A stretch of 64,000 nt of DNA from Opisthorchis felineus (GCA_004794785.1 SJOL01001927.1:42969-106968), one strand, 5' to 3'; positions 24,150 through 36,108 are shown, counted from the first letter of the stretch. The notes: a model not told the origin generated them from the letters alone. A program made the numbers and translations.

Positions 24150-24560
24150 ATGCTAGTGGTAGTTGTTTAACGCCAAACGCAATGACCTTAAACAACTTCA
24201 TGACAGTAACAATCGGATTGCGTTTCAAAATGGACAAAACACTTGTCATTTGCACACCCGATCTCTAAGACACAGTGAGTGAGGGGAGAATTGGTAGAAC
24301 CAGTCTCAACCTTCCAGTATGTTGGTTCAACTATGCCTGCTAGCGACCGGGCATTCGAAGAACATGAATCCCGCATCGACCGTTGAAGAATTTGGCAAAC
24401 ATGGAATGCATTATGCGGACGGCGTGAGGGCGTGAGGGCAGCCTTAAGAACGGGACTCGCCTGCACATAACAACCTTCCATTCGCCCGGTTATCCTCTAC
24501 GCTTGTGATACCCGATCCTCGGGGGCGCAGAATAATTTGTTTCCAAAATTAGCGTAAGGC
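24150..24560 (+). mobile_element. RTE-type RT C-terminal fragment, divergent subfamily
   Basis: Translation yields CTPDL, then STFQYVGSTMPASDRAFEEH and ESRIDR, then LWRR-like and PVILYACDT. These match the F.YLGS...G....EI..RI and R..LLYGCETW blocks that follow the YADD domain of RTE elements, but differ from the copy at 18800-19100 (YLGSCISSD), so this is another subfamily. It contains stops and a frameshift and has no endonuclease part. Confidence 0.65.
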
Positions 24561-24879
24561 ACTCGCTGTGCCCTGGAGGGACGGTTCGCAAGCAATTCTG
24601 CGACATATATAAGCCTACCATGGTAAAACATTGTCAGCCCCAGTGGCCTCAATACGTCCTACAGAAAGGGCCCACGGAATTCACGCAGCAAATGCTTTCG
24701 GCTTTGCTATGCACTGATGTGCGGTGTTTACTTGACGCACAGGTCCACATATGGATCAGTACAGTCAAAGCTGATGTCTCGGCCGCGCGCCGATGAAGTA
24801 AACAGCGGATGAACGTCTCGGACCGCTGCGATCTGAGACACCGGTAGAGTCGCTCGCACACAAACAGCAGGCATCTGTC

Positions 24880-25090
24880 ATAAAGTAGGGTAATTTTTCA
24901 AAACTCCGGTGTTCAAATTTTTGCATCTCTTTATACACACATTCGCGTCCATCCAAACACTCTTCGGCATACACACGCACGCGTGTGTCAGAAGGCTGTT
25001 TGATTATCGCTGTTTTGAACTCCGTTGTTAGTCGACCAGTATGACTTGATCGATTGTCGCCCGCTGTACGGACGTTCGGCAATAAATCCT
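24880..25090. repeat. Decayed repeat shared with 26000-26170 in inverted orientation
   Basis: The minus strand reads CGAACGTCCGTACAGCGGGC and later AACAACGGAGTTCAAAACAG. The plus strand at 26010-26080 reads CAAACGTCCGTACAGCAGAT and AACAACGGAGTTCAAAGATC. A CA/GT-rich tract follows in both. At 24890-24925 the plus strand also carries a short RTE piece (CAAAACTCCGGTGTTCAAAT, as at 18640). Confidence 0.5.
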
Positions 25091-25375
25091 GCAGTGGGAA
25101 CCTTGCTTTTGGGAGGTCTGATAATAGGGTTCAGCTGATGGGAAAAAGATAGACACGTGAGTTATGTTGTTACATGTAATTGGCACGGACTTCGGTCGTT
25201 TACTTCCACATTGGGAGTATTCCCTGTTATATTTTATATTTTAGTTAACTAATTGCTCAGAAGCGGTACAGTGGTTTCGGGTGATCTACGCAAGTGATGA
25301 GCCTGATGTGACCCACACATGTAACATTAAATAAACGGGCTCCGGAGTACTACGTTTACTAAAGTGGAAATTTAC

Positions 25376-25573
25376 AGGAAATCCGATTTGTGATAAAGCT
25401 GTCGGACAAGCTTTTTCTGAAACGGCTGTGCGTAATTCTTTAATTTTGTCCAGGGTTCGACCGCGATTTTCAGTGACGTCGATGAATTCCACAGCAATTT
25501 TAAGTGGGTGTTTTGTGGCAGTGTAACCATGGGTATCTGAGAGGTGATATGCGTGTTGAAAACACGTCTCTGA
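25376..25573 (-). CDS. Possible downstream exon of the Q/M-rich minus-strand gene
   Basis: It is bounded by an acceptor (TTGCGCAG, exon starts at 25573) and a donor (CCT then GTAAAT, exon ends at 25376). Its first-base phase fits the phase left open by the exon ending at 27204. In that frame it encodes SQRRVFNTHITSQ and later TKLKNYAQPFQKKLVRQLYH. A second frame of the same stretch is also open and equally protein-like, so the assignment is weak. Confidence 0.25.
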
Positions 25574-25881
25574 CTGCGCAAACCGGACGCGTGGGTTAGA
25601 ACTAAGTGTGGGAGGGTTGAGATGAATACACTTTCGATTCATCTAGGAATCTAATTGCATATCAGACAAGAAAACAGTAACTAGGTGGGAGTCTGAGCTA
25701 GATGATGCACAGAGAATAAGGAGAAATATACAAGCCTACCAATTATGCGGAGGAACTCAGCTCTGGGTACTAAGTTGATTTAAGTACAAAGTATAACAAG
25801 GAATACGGGCAGTCTGGAATTAAACCATCGAAACTGTGGCAGCTAAAACCACTGTACGACAAGTACACGGTTCTTACAGCT

Positions 25882-25900
25882 GATGATGATGATGATGAAA
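25882..25900 (+). repeat. (GAT)n microsatellite
   Basis: A run of about six GAT units followed by GAAACC. Simple repeat. It mimics part of a hammerhead core but cannot form stem II. Confidence 0.8.
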
Positions 25901-26121
25901 CCATCGAAGTCCGTGTCCACCACATGCGACAATGTCTCATGTATGCTGATCCTCATTAAAAATCCAAAAAGACCGGGTTGCCACAACAGAACTATACTCA
26001 GACCATGACCAAACGTCCGTACAGCAGATGACAACCGACCAATCGTACCAAACTGCGGCCGAGTAACAACGGAGTTCAAAGATCAGCCTGGTCGGACTGA
26101 CAACCTGACCCTGCTGGCGCA

Positions 26122-26143
26122 TGTGTGTGTGTGTGTGTGTGTG
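26122..26143 (+). repeat. (GT)n microsatellite
   Basis: An uninterrupted GT run of about ten units, inside the repeat shared with 24880-25090. Confidence 0.9.
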
Positions 26144-26329
26144 GACGCTAGTATGTGTAAGGAGCCACGTACACCAGTAAACGGGCCACAGCACAGGTAA
26201 ACCGACAGAAGAGAAAACGAACAGTAACGCCAAACTGGTGAGAACTTAGTCGATCTGGAATACGTGGGCCATATCATTACCAGGAGCAGGATATCATTAG
26301 AATGTGAATGCAAACTGCGCAAGCGCCAA

Positions 26330-27040
26330 CGAATAAATACCACCATACTATCCACGAGAAAGTGCAGCCTCTGAACATGCCCCTCATAAGCCAAGAAGCG
26401 CCAGTTTTTGGAGAATCTACACATCTGGATATTACTTTAGTTGCCATAGAATTGGCTGATGAGTGCATAAAATCCAAAGTATCGAATAGGGTTAACCAAC
26501 TAGTGCTATCTATAGCATGAGATGAACATATCGTCGGACATCAAAGGTCACATCTACCAAGCTACAGTGCACGAAGTTATGTTTGAGCAGCACGGCCTGC
26601 GCGGGTGGACGATGAGGTGTTTCCAGATACTTGACCACCAACAGCTCAGAACAAATGATGTTGAATGGTGCCAGCAAATTCACGTGCTAGTCGAGAAAGG
26701 GTGCTCGGTTATGCAGCAGGTATTCCAGTCTCAGAGAACATTGGGCTCAGCCATATGATATGCGTAACGAATCGTTCCCCGAAAGAGGCGTTGTTTTTCA
26801 TCCCTCTTCAGGATGACGTGACTCTGTAGAAGTGTACGAAGAACCTTACAAGTCTGCGTACTGTTAAGGTCTCCGTGATCACTGTCGGAGACCCTGCAGG
26901 AAGTTAATGAACTGTCACATTTTGTCCGGACTGTCTAAGTGTCTAAAGGCGCCTAAGAATAACTGGGGGCTATTGGCGGTTCCCATTCCAGTCAACCTAT
27001 TCTTCTGTGTTCTTCGCGGTTGTACGGCAGTGAAGAATTG
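26330..27040 (+). mobile_element. RTE-type RT C-terminal and 3' UTR fragment
   Basis: The sequence from 26365 (CTGAACATGCCCCTCATAAG) matches the LTIQGE region. The part from 26520 (ATCAAAGGTCACATCTACCA) matches [11 protein letters not shown], and 26590-26700 matches the CETWPLR..LQ..DHQ.L block. The 3' flank holds GTTGTACGGCAGTGAAG at 27024, as in the copy at 17370-19600. Heavily mutated. Confidence 0.7.
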
Positions 27041-27203
27041 GTGATGATGAAGCAGTGATGTTTCGTCTAAAGCTATGAAGATAACTGCCATAAATTGGGG
27101 CAGTGAAAAAGCTTACGCCCCGAAAGGCATTCAAAAGTTAAAATCACGCATGGCGGTGCCGTTAGCGAACAGAACCAGATCCTTATAAAGGCACAAAACC
27201 CAC

Positions 27204-27607
27204 CTGCAGGTCGGCATCTGCCCAGGACTGCCCATCCTCATCCCAATGCCAACACCGCCCATCATTTGAGCAGCACCACCAGCCATCATTGGCCAGTTCT
27301 GTTGGGACATGTTCTGCTGTTGTTGCGATTGTATGCCCAAGAACCCCGGATTTACATTAGGACCAGTGCCCAACATGCCAGGACTCATTCGCTGAGGCAA
27401 GGATTGACCAGGAATTCGAAGTCCAACGTTTGGGGGCGCCTGCTGACCGAGCACACCCGGTAACTGACTGTTCAGATTGAAGCCTGGTTGAGGAGAGTTA
27501 AGCTGGGCGCGTGATGTAGGTATGTTTGGTGCCATGAATCGAGATGCCATTTGCATGAGCTGTAATCCACCAGCCGCCTGGGTACGAGGCAAATTTTGTC
27601 TTTGAGG
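27204..27607 (-). CDS. Q/M/P/G-rich exon of an unrecognised minus-strand gene
   Basis: A 404-bp internal exon with a clear acceptor (TTTTAAATTTCAG, exon starts at 27607) and donor (CTGCAG then GTGGGT, exon ends at 27204). It encodes 134 residues of low-complexity sequence: PQRQNLPRTQAAGGLQLMQ at the start, a middle rich in NSPQPGF and QAPPNVGLRIPGQ, then IQSQQQQNMSQQNWPMM and GGVGIGMRMGSPGQMPT. Such Q/M/G/P-rich regions are common in transcription co-regulators and RNA-binding proteins. No folded domain is visible. Its start phase (0) fits the exon ending at 35910, across an 8.3-kb intron. Confidence 0.65.
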
Positions 27608-28375
27608 CTGAAATTTAAAACACAGATAAGCGAACAATGTAAGTTAGGACTAAATTGGGCATGTTGACTTCAATAAAGGATAACCTTACGAACAAAGGAA
27701 CGCATGATACAAGACAAAGTGAATCGAACCGGACATATGATGACAGGCAAGTACCGGTTAGGATGGTGTAATCGACGAAGGCTGCTCCTTTTCTGCGAAC
27801 TTGTCCAGTTGAGCGTGGTTCCCACAAACGGAACAGGCGCTTCCATGACAAAGGGCTATTGACAGGGCGATTTGACCCGTGTTAGTGACAAAACGCGGTG
27901 CCTAGATGTCCAAAATGTATGAGGGACGACGGGTTTTTCTGTTTAGCCCATGGTATTACTTCGCAAAAACTTCATGTCTGAGATTACCAACGCTACAAAA
28001 AGTAACACTGACATGAAAATGCCTGCACCTGACCGCTGATTGGGACATGCCACAGCAAAACTGTATGAGGGACATCGAGACTATATCAACAGTCGTTTTA
28101 TAGCTTCGCGTGGACAATACTGACTATTAGGGCCAGTGTATCATAGGTAAACTCAGTAGGTAAAAGCACGATAACTTCTCTGATTTAGCAGTTTTATTTC
28201 ACCAGAAGAATCAGAATGATGGGGCCAAAGATGGAAGAGTAAATCCATCGGATTTACAACTTTTACGCCAGAATATGCTCGACGGTCGATATGACGACGA
28301 AACAAGGCGATGATTGAAAGGTTTTTCGGTGCCGACGGATATTTTCGAGGAAGTGCAGCGCATGTTTGGGATGAG

Positions 28376-28397
28376 CTATATATATATATATATATAT
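28376..28397 (+). repeat. (TA)n microsatellite
   Basis: About eleven TA units in GAGCTATATA...TATGCACATC. Confidence 0.9.
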
Positions 28398-28739
28398 GCA
28401 CATCAATTCATTTTACCTCAGTCGTCAACGACTCAAGGTAGTTTGCATCTCGTGAGTGGCATTAACAATTGAAGCGTTAGCGTGAGCAAACTCCAAACTC
28501 CACCGACATTTTGTCACGTTGACCCTCCAATACGGTTGATCACCAAATTAGGAGGAATGCGGGCAAGGAGGCCTTGCCCCACTGTACCGGATAACTTCGT
28601 CGCTGACAACGCTAGAGAAAAGTAGTGGCGCTTCACCATCTTAGCTTATTTGGATAAAGCCCCATAATGGGAGATAAACGGGACGAGGAAAATCTATGGT
28701 TAGACTACCAAAAACATCCAAGCTTCATACACCTCCAAC

Positions 28740-29400
28740 ACTCAACCAATCCTGAGATCATGCGTTTTGCACCTTCAAAGTGCAAAGTCATGCTTCAGAA
28801 CGTGCAGTCTCTAAACATATCCCTTACAATTCAAGGAGAGTTGCTGGATGTTATGGAAAATTTCACACACCTGGCGGAAGTGTATCTGATGAAGTCAGTG
28901 CACGAATTTCAAAGGCCCGAATCACGTCTGCCGATCTGTGACGTCAAAAATGCATATCACTGGGCTTCAAGGGTTACGTGTACCAGGCTACAGTAAGAGC
29001 TGTGTTGTCGTATGGTTGCGAGACGCCTCACATCTACAGATAGATGTGAGGCGTCTTGAGGTTTTTGACCACTGATGCCGCAGAAGCGCTGCTGGTGTCG
29101 GATGGCGTAACAAGTTAATTATAAAACGGATATTTGGTTGTGCAACAGGTACTTCAGTGGCGGAAAACAGTCAGCATCATCAACTGCGGTGTCTCGGCCA
29201 TGGGTTACACATACCGAAACACCATCTACCGAGACGAGTGTTGTTCTCCGCACCTCCTTCCGAATGGCGCAAACCACCAGGCGAACAATGCATGACTTAG
29301 CAGAAGGGTTTGAAGAAGATTACGAAGAGTTTGGGTGTTGTTGGAGCGACACACCTTCTAGGTTTGCGTAGGCAGACACAGTGAACTGGCATTGATTATC
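28740..29400 (+). mobile_element. RTE-type RT C-terminal fragment with a new perfect hairpin
   Basis: From 28764 it follows the copy at 18780 closely (RFAPSKCKVMLQNVQSLNIS, LTIQGE, then HEFQRPESRLP), then YQATV.AVLSYGCE. The CETWPLR region is replaced by a 16-bp perfect palindrome (29021-29056), after which the match resumes with LEVFDH. The C-terminal part follows to about 29370 (TSVVLRTSFRMAQ). It is frameshifted and inactive. Confidence 0.8.
29021..29056. repeat. Perfect 16-bp stem with 4-base loop
   Basis: AGACGCCTCACATCTA (29021-29036), loop CAGA, then TAGATGTGAGGCGTCT (29041-29056). The related element at 19068-19105 has no palindrome here and matches only the right arm (GATGTGGAACGTCT), so the left arm looks copied from the right arm in reverse. 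Confidence 0.85.
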
Positions 29401-29419
29401 GGTGCGTTTACGGAGTACC

Positions 29420-30070
29420 CTCATCTATAAGTTACCAAAAGAACCACAATACAGGATACTATCAGTAGGCAACCAATCAAGTAGGGACCCTTGAGATCGA
29501 AGGCTTGAAACGATACCAACCACGGGAGTGGATCAAGAAGTGCACAACCGCACTCGGGAAGGCGATGGAGAGGCCAGTTTAACAACTGTAATTTGGTACT
29601 CGCTTCAGAGAGACAGCACACATCAACAGAAAGCGTGTCCAGCGTACGTGCAGTAGTTTTGTGTCCAACTTGCTTCACAGTGCGAAAGTTAAAGGCTGTC
29701 AGATGAGCTGAGCGTCGGAGTCTGAAGAATGATTTCGAAGTGTCTACGGTAGCGGCGGCCGAGCTAACCGTAGATATTTCAACCAACGGCGATCGGTAGT
29801 GGAGTGGCCAGTTCTCAAAAATGGACGCCAGACGCCAGAAACGGAGTAAGGAGGGGGTGAGGAACGAATGCAGGGAAGAGAAAGAAGAGGCACCAGCGGT
29901 AGCCTGTTTTCACTTACCCGCTCTGTTTCGTGCAGCAACTAAGGTGACCCGGCTGGCGTCACCACACGAGGACCGATGTGGCATGAAGTTGTGGTTGTGC
30001 GACTCGCTGTTGTAAATGGGCCGGGATGCTGTCAGGGCGCCCAGGACTAGAATGGGCTATGAGGGTCCTC
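29420..30070 (-). mobile_element. RTE-type element, 5' leader and endonuclease start, reversed
   Basis: The minus strand from about 30070 reads CTGGGCGCCCTGACAGCATC, GCCAGCCGGGTCACC and GCGGGTAAGTGAAAACAGGC, matching the leader of the copy at 17370-17520. It then codes, with frame changes, ERVSENRLPLVP, then HLTAFNFRTVKQVGHKTTAR, TLDTLSVDVCCLSEAS and LLNWPLHRLPE. This is the apurinic endonuclease N-terminus with the catalytic Glu (LSE) retained. It stops near 29420, immediately beside the oppositely oriented RTE 3' fragment. Confidence 0.8.
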
Positions 30071-31499
30071 AACAAAAACACGTGGCTCAAAAGCTCAACC
30101 GCAAGGTAGCAGTAGTCGGCGTGAGACATATCAGTCTACGCTTCTAGAGAGCAAGTTGCCACACCATGGAGGACCGGAAGACTATGTTAGCCCAGTCAAT
30201 ACCGACTAGCCAATTTAATATTAGTCGCATGTACACTATTCAGTCTAACTCACTGGGTTAGGTCCCGTTGCAGCAGGGTGCAGTCGTTTCGTAGCGGGAT
30301 CTATGACAGGTACGATGATGTTCTAACAGACGACGAAGGGTCAAGATTAGATGGACAGCTACAGTCTGCAAGGAAATCAGCCCATTCAACATGTACGGGT
30401 TCGTCTTGCTTGATAGACAAACAGTGGCGGGTGGCCGAAGATAAAATGCAGTCTAGGCCTGAATATTAGACAATGTGGACATTGAGCAGTGTCAGAAATG
30501 GTAAACCAGATATAAAATAGGGACATGAAGGAAGGAAGATTGTGCCTGAGTGAGCAAGCGCTTGAATGAAAAGAATTGGAAAAATATAAAAGTAGAAGAA
30601 TTAAGCCTACGATTTGTCTGAGGGTTGGTACATTACGAATCCGTACGGGTAGGGGGGGGCTTTCAGAAGGGTCACTACTCGGAGTTTCTGGTTGAACAAC
30701 AGATAACGGGGCCAGTCAAGCAAGGAGTTCGAAATACACTGGAAACCAGTGATTACAACGATAGGCACACAATATTCCGATGTGAGAAAGCCATCCAGAA
30801 CGCCCAGTACATGTGTCCGTGGGCGCCGAAATAATTCGACGCAGAGTTACGCCCCTCCCACATCATATTCAGTTGGCTCCTCTGTCCCCATTGACCCTTT
30901 TGACTGGTGCTGTAATCTGCTCCCATTTAAATCCCACTTCTACACACCTCCGTCTCGCCGTTTTTTTAAAGCCACTCGTGTGCCTGTTCAGACGGCGCGC
31001 AAAAACTCTTCGGCTCCTGGGATAGCCGAATTTCCAACAACCCCACGAGTGTCCCCAACGAAAGAGTGCTCCAAATCACATTTTCTAAATTCAGCTGAAT
31101 GGTTCAGTGATGTGGCTAGAATAACTGAATGTATAGACGGCGAGATCCTTACCACCTTGTTCCGTTCGAACTGTTATTGTTCGCCATTTCAATACTGTCA
31201 TTGTCGACAAGGTTAGGAATACGCTTGTCAGTTACAAAGCAGACCAACCGTCCGGTGTATCCAGCGGAAGTGAAAATCAACAATCTACGGTTTCATACTC
31301 CATGGGTCAGTTATCAACTTCGGTTCTTTCTATCTAATCTTCATATTGTGGTTGTTAGTTCTTTCGGAATACAGTGCGCGTGGGGCAACATCTCTTCTTT
31401 TTCACGTTTTATGAATTTTAGTCCTCTCCCTGGGCAAGCTGTTGCCACAGACCATGTTCAAGAAACCGACAGTGGAACGGTTAGCTTCTAACCGAAAGT

Positions 31500-31600
31500 C
31501 CTTTCGTTCGACTTATCGGTCATCCGGTAACACCTTACACCTCATGCTTTCTTTCGGCTGGATGATAGCTAATCACCGAAAGGAAGCCCTAGCTGCAAGA
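31500..31600 (+). mobile_element. Possible SINE family A relic
   Basis: ACACCTCATGCTTTCTTTCG, then GATGATAGCTAATCACCGAAAGG, parallels the body of family A (CAACCCTCTTGCTTCCTTTG, GGCATGGCAGCTAGGCACCG). The tRNA part is not recognisable. Confidence 0.4.
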
Positions 31601-34600
31601 CAAGTCAGTCGGAATTACCACCCCATTCCTATCCTCCTGTTCCTGACTCCGACGAGAACCTGAACCAGATTACTCAAGAGGTCAAGATATTTTTAAACTA
31701 CGCCACATCCCCAACCTTTATCCGTCCGTCGTACAGCTTCGAAGCCATTTTCCACTACTCACCAATTCAACTGGGACTATCAGAGAATGTTTAGCGCCCT
31801 TAAGCCACCATGTCAGGATAATAATGTCCGTACTCCGGAACTCGCTCCGACAATACCCTATCTCTTCCTCTTTCCCCTTCTTACGGTGTATTTTCCACCT
31901 CTTGCAAAAGTCCTCACGAATTCTCTATTCCCATGAATGATTCTTCACCTGATACGAACCTTTATTATGCCGAAGGTCCTGGGGTCAATCTTGGCCTAAA
32001 AGCCTCGTAAGCGATCACTGACACGGGTCCAGACGCGACCCTTCTACTGGTGACTTGTCGATATAGGGTTATTTGCCCTAGACGCGTCTGACGGGACCGG
32101 ACTTGTGTGTCTTGATGTCTGAGAGACTTTGGGTCGAGTACGGCATGATGACCTGATCGCCAAAGTACCGACGTATGGATTACAATTCTACCACAGTGAA
32201 GAGACCGACTAAGGTACGTCTTGAAGTTTCTCTCCTCCCAGATGCAGAGTCAACTCAGGGATGCCTAAAGTTCCGTTCCCCACTCTCACACACATTTTAC
32301 CTCCTGTTCAACAAGGATTTCCCTTCTGTCTCTGGTCGCAACCACACCTTTGTAGGCGAAGCATCTCCCGCTAACTTCTGACGCCTATTCGTCTCAAAGA
32401 CCCGCTCCATCTCGGATTAGTGGTGACCTCGGGGATGCCATCGATATACTGAACACCGACCCTCCATTCATGTTCGGGACTGGCTGAACACGATTACATT
32501 TAATTCCACCTAATCACACATCCTCCTCTTTCCCTGCACCGACCTCTCACCCAGTATGATTCGGAACCGATCTCTCAGTCATCTACATCTACGTCTTCCG
32601 GCACAAGTAATTTCAACCAGGCCCTCCAAAAAATCCCGTTTCATCTTTTTGTTCTCGTAAAGACTTCTTCCCTCCCGACAGATCCTGGATCTGACGAACA
32701 ATGAAATACTGTAGTCATATTCTGGGTAGTGCATCTTTCACTCCCAGATAGAACTTAATGAAGAGTTGAGTTTCGTCGACTCTCCTTTGACGGACAACCT
32801 ACAAACTCCCTTATCGTTAGGATGTAGCCTTCCCTTAGCTATTTTCTCGGGACCACCACGATAAATGCTCCGAATGAAATCTCCTTCGTCGCACTCATTC
32901 TTGTTTAGTGGCCCGACCAGCCTATGCTTCTGAAATCACTCACATGAAGTTTCGTTTTCCCGTTGCTGAGCAAGACTATCCTTCTTCATGTTGTTCCTTA
33001 GGACTGCTCGCCTTTGAAACTTTCACTTTATTTTCCCTAATTTCTTACATTACTCAATCTGTTAGTATTCCAGCAACTTTTGTTTCCAGACAATCACATC
33101 CATACATCGTTTATTTCCTAAGCATTGGAGTGCTTTCATCTCTCATTGGATGTTTCATACACTTGACTAATATGACGTTCATTATTCCTACAGGCAGGTT
33201 GACTATGGGTCCCCCTTGCCCCGTAAATAACTTTTAATAAAAACGTGATTAAACCATAGTTAACTTCGCAGTGAGGTCATCCCCTAATCACGGCCCTAAG
33301 ATGCACACACCTGTGCCCTGTTCCGAGTATTGCATGCCACCATACTAACACAGCAGGACACCGAATTCCCGTAAAATCATGAAAAATACATCAATGGTGG
33401 GAAGTGTGATAGCTAGACATGCAAAAGTGGTGTTCGGAGCAATAATAACCTTTTCAAACTGAAAGGCTGATTTATCCGACAAATATCCAGCACTCCAGGT
33501 GCGAAAGTTTAGCTGGTTGGAATTTGTGAAATGCCAACTCCAAGTGATAACAGATCATACAAAGGGGTGTGAAATGAATATAGGGTTACCGCAAAATATT
33601 GGTTTCTAACCATCCTTACTCAGCTTCCCATAGTATTGTTCTCTGAGCTCCTCGTAACAAAGAGATACTCATTTGCTTAGAGGACGGCAACGGAATTAGT
33701 TGATGAGTGGACAAAGCTTTTAGATAAAGCCAGCTAACCCAAAGTGTGACGGCAAAAGAATGGATGCCGTTGGATGAAGCGATAAGGATGCTGGCACCCA
33801 CCGGAGTTGTTGGACGACCGTCCAACAGGATAACAAGTCGGAAACTACTACTGAGTCATTTATTGGACCCGTTGGCAAGTACTGGGGGAGAATTGTCTTG
33901 AAATACGACGTGGATTCCAGAGTGACTGACCAGCCATACAAATCTCAGGTAATTCTAGAATGAAAGCAAATAGCCGAAGATTTGCCAAACACAAGTGGCA
34001 ACAGAATAGCAACATTACCTTCGATGACGAAAGATCATAGACAACAGCGTGATAAGTGGACAGAGTTTGGCGTTAAGTAAGATCATCAATAGGACAATGC
34101 CTTCGTAATGTGAATAGCCCCAAGTTGGGTCGCTTTGTTCTTGTGAAAATCTATAGACGTCGCTTGTACAAATTTGAGGCCTTATCCACAAATATAGTGC
34201 GGTAATTTCCTCGTGATTTCATGTGACTTTTATTACAACATGATTGGTTGCTTCTCAGGCTACATACGTATATTCTGCTCATTTTCACCATTCCAACCAC
34301 AACCTGACTGAGGTGGGGGTAATGGTCCAATGACGCAGCGGAAAAGTAGTTTAACCAAAAAAAGTAGGCTGCACTTGCTGGAGGGATGGAAAGGAAATAA
34401 CGTCGATCTACCTCAATCCTTTAGAAGTGCAGTGCAAAAGCATATTCCAGTTAAAGAAGCCACGGACAACATACGGCGTGCTCCCTTTGGTGCAACTCAG
34501 CTCCCATAGGTGTCGAATCAATCTATCTCGCATCAAATTTCGTGATCTCGGATACTACTGACTGTGGTTGTGAAACTGAGTGGACGATGCCTGAGCTGGT

Positions 34601-35909
34601 CTGGGTGGTTATCCTCAACATGGTTTACGAATTTCTAAAAAGGGGGAACAGTGAACAGCACGACCTTCGTCGGTCCAAAGCCGGTCCAAGCCTAGAAGCA
34701 TTTAGCAAAAGTAGTAAAGTCCTCCGAACCCGAAAACACGCTAAAGACGAAAACGTAAAACCGTGCATTAGCTGCGACGAGCTGTGTGCTTACAAGGCTC
34801 ATCAGAACCACGGAGACTACCACAAAGCAGAAAACATAGAACCAAAAGTGAAATAGAGGGGTAGGATCTAAGAAGCGAACCAATAGAAAAACTACACTTA
34901 TTGCGTGTAACGTCACCTTGGTGGGTGCACAGCCGCTGAAGTTCAAATCCACTTGCCAACCACAAACCATGTGGACAGGTTGATTGCAGTTGTTACAGTG
35001 CAGAGTACATTCATGTCGAACGGAAAATTTGCACAACAGACCCATGATCCAGCTTAGTGGTGCACAAAACGAGCCAGGGTGAAATCGTAAAATGGAAGTT
35101 GACGGAAAGAGGTTGACCAGTGACAAAATGTTTCCAAATACCATGTTCATTACAGTTGGTCCAGTAAGAACGCAACACACTTATGAAAGCAAATTTTATG
35201 GAACACAGAATGCCTCAGTACAAACAGTGGCGCCCTTGGTAAACAAGGCGCCATAACCATGACAGTGAAAATGTTCATCATTGGAGTTGTGGCTCATCGA
35301 CACGTTTGCTGACAAAGGTTACACTAAGTAGTTTGAATATCTCCCTCATGTGGCAGACTGAGGTGAGAAATCGTAGCCCCTCCAGATCGGGAGGTGCCTA
35401 CGGCGACCACGTTGTCTCGTGCCAAGCTTTTCAGGCAACCATAGAGGCACCACCTATACACACTAGCAGTAACGTGGATCCTACCATTACCCAACTGGTG
35501 CGTGCCTCTTACTGAAAACACCATTCTGTTGTGGGATGTCCTTCAGGCGTTTAAAGGAGCGAGGTGTCAGAAAAACAAATGTTTGAAGTAACCGCGACAA
35601 AGCACACAGAAAGAAGTTTTGGAGTCGGGCGTAGAGGCGAAACATGAAGATCCAATAAACCAGTAGGTGCACATACTAGACAGAGCCATTGGAAAAGTAT
35701 CAGCTGAATCCAGAATTCCACAGCGAAAAACTGGTCCAACTACGGACCTGGCTTGTTTGTTATTGACATCCAGGGCAAGTGACCACCAAACACAAAGGAG
35801 TACCACTCGTCAAAACGGGAAACCAGGTAAATCAGATATCGGAAAGAAAACAATTTTAGTTGGATCAATTAATCGTAGATGAGGGCGAAAAACTAGAGTG
35901 GTTTCTTAC

Positions 35910-36108
35910 TGTATTATGCTGTGGTCTCTGGTTCCGTTGCGATCGCTTGTGACTTTGCTCTCTAGATGTATTTGTACCTGAGATGGAAGGCGAGCCTGGT
36001 TGATTCGCGTTGGGAGCTTGAGTACCGTTTTGCTTATTTCCGGAAGGTTTCGGACTATCCGACTGACTATCACCTAACCGTGCCTTCTTGGGAGCGGACT
36101 CTGTTGGG
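35910..36108 (-). CDS. Basic, Ser/Pro/Asn-rich exon of the Q/M-rich gene
   Basis: A 199-bp exon with acceptor CTCGTCCTTAG (exon starts at 36108) and donor GTAAGA (exon ends at 35910). It encodes PTESAPKKARLGDSQSDSPK, a stretch rich in NQNGTQAPNANQPGSP, and SREQSHKRSQRNQRPQHNT. PKKAR near the start looks like a nuclear localisation signal. The phases match the exon at 37656-37785 upstream and the exon at 27204-27607 downstream. Confidence 0.65.

Larger units (their letters stand above)
27608..35909 (-). other. Large intron of the Q/M-rich gene, loaded with repeats
   Basis: The 8302-bp interval between two phase-matched exons contains two RTE-type copies (28740-29400 + and 30070-29420 -), a possible SINE relic near 31500 and a (TA)n tract at 28376. 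The rest (30.1-35.9 kb) shows no assignable feature. A hydrophobic plus-strand frame at 32908-33237 is noted only as a possibility. All inserts lie outside the exons. Confidence 0.5.

Noticed and set aside
25876..25906. CTGATGATGAT...GATGAAACC, resembling a hammerhead core
   Set aside because: It is a GAT microsatellite. No stem II pairing and no stem I or III.
32908..33237. 109-codon hydrophobic plus-strand frame with two possible membrane segments
   Set aside because: No family recognised and no reliable splice borders or start. AT-rich pyrimidine-biased sequence readily gives hydrophobic frames. It lies within the large minus-strand intron.
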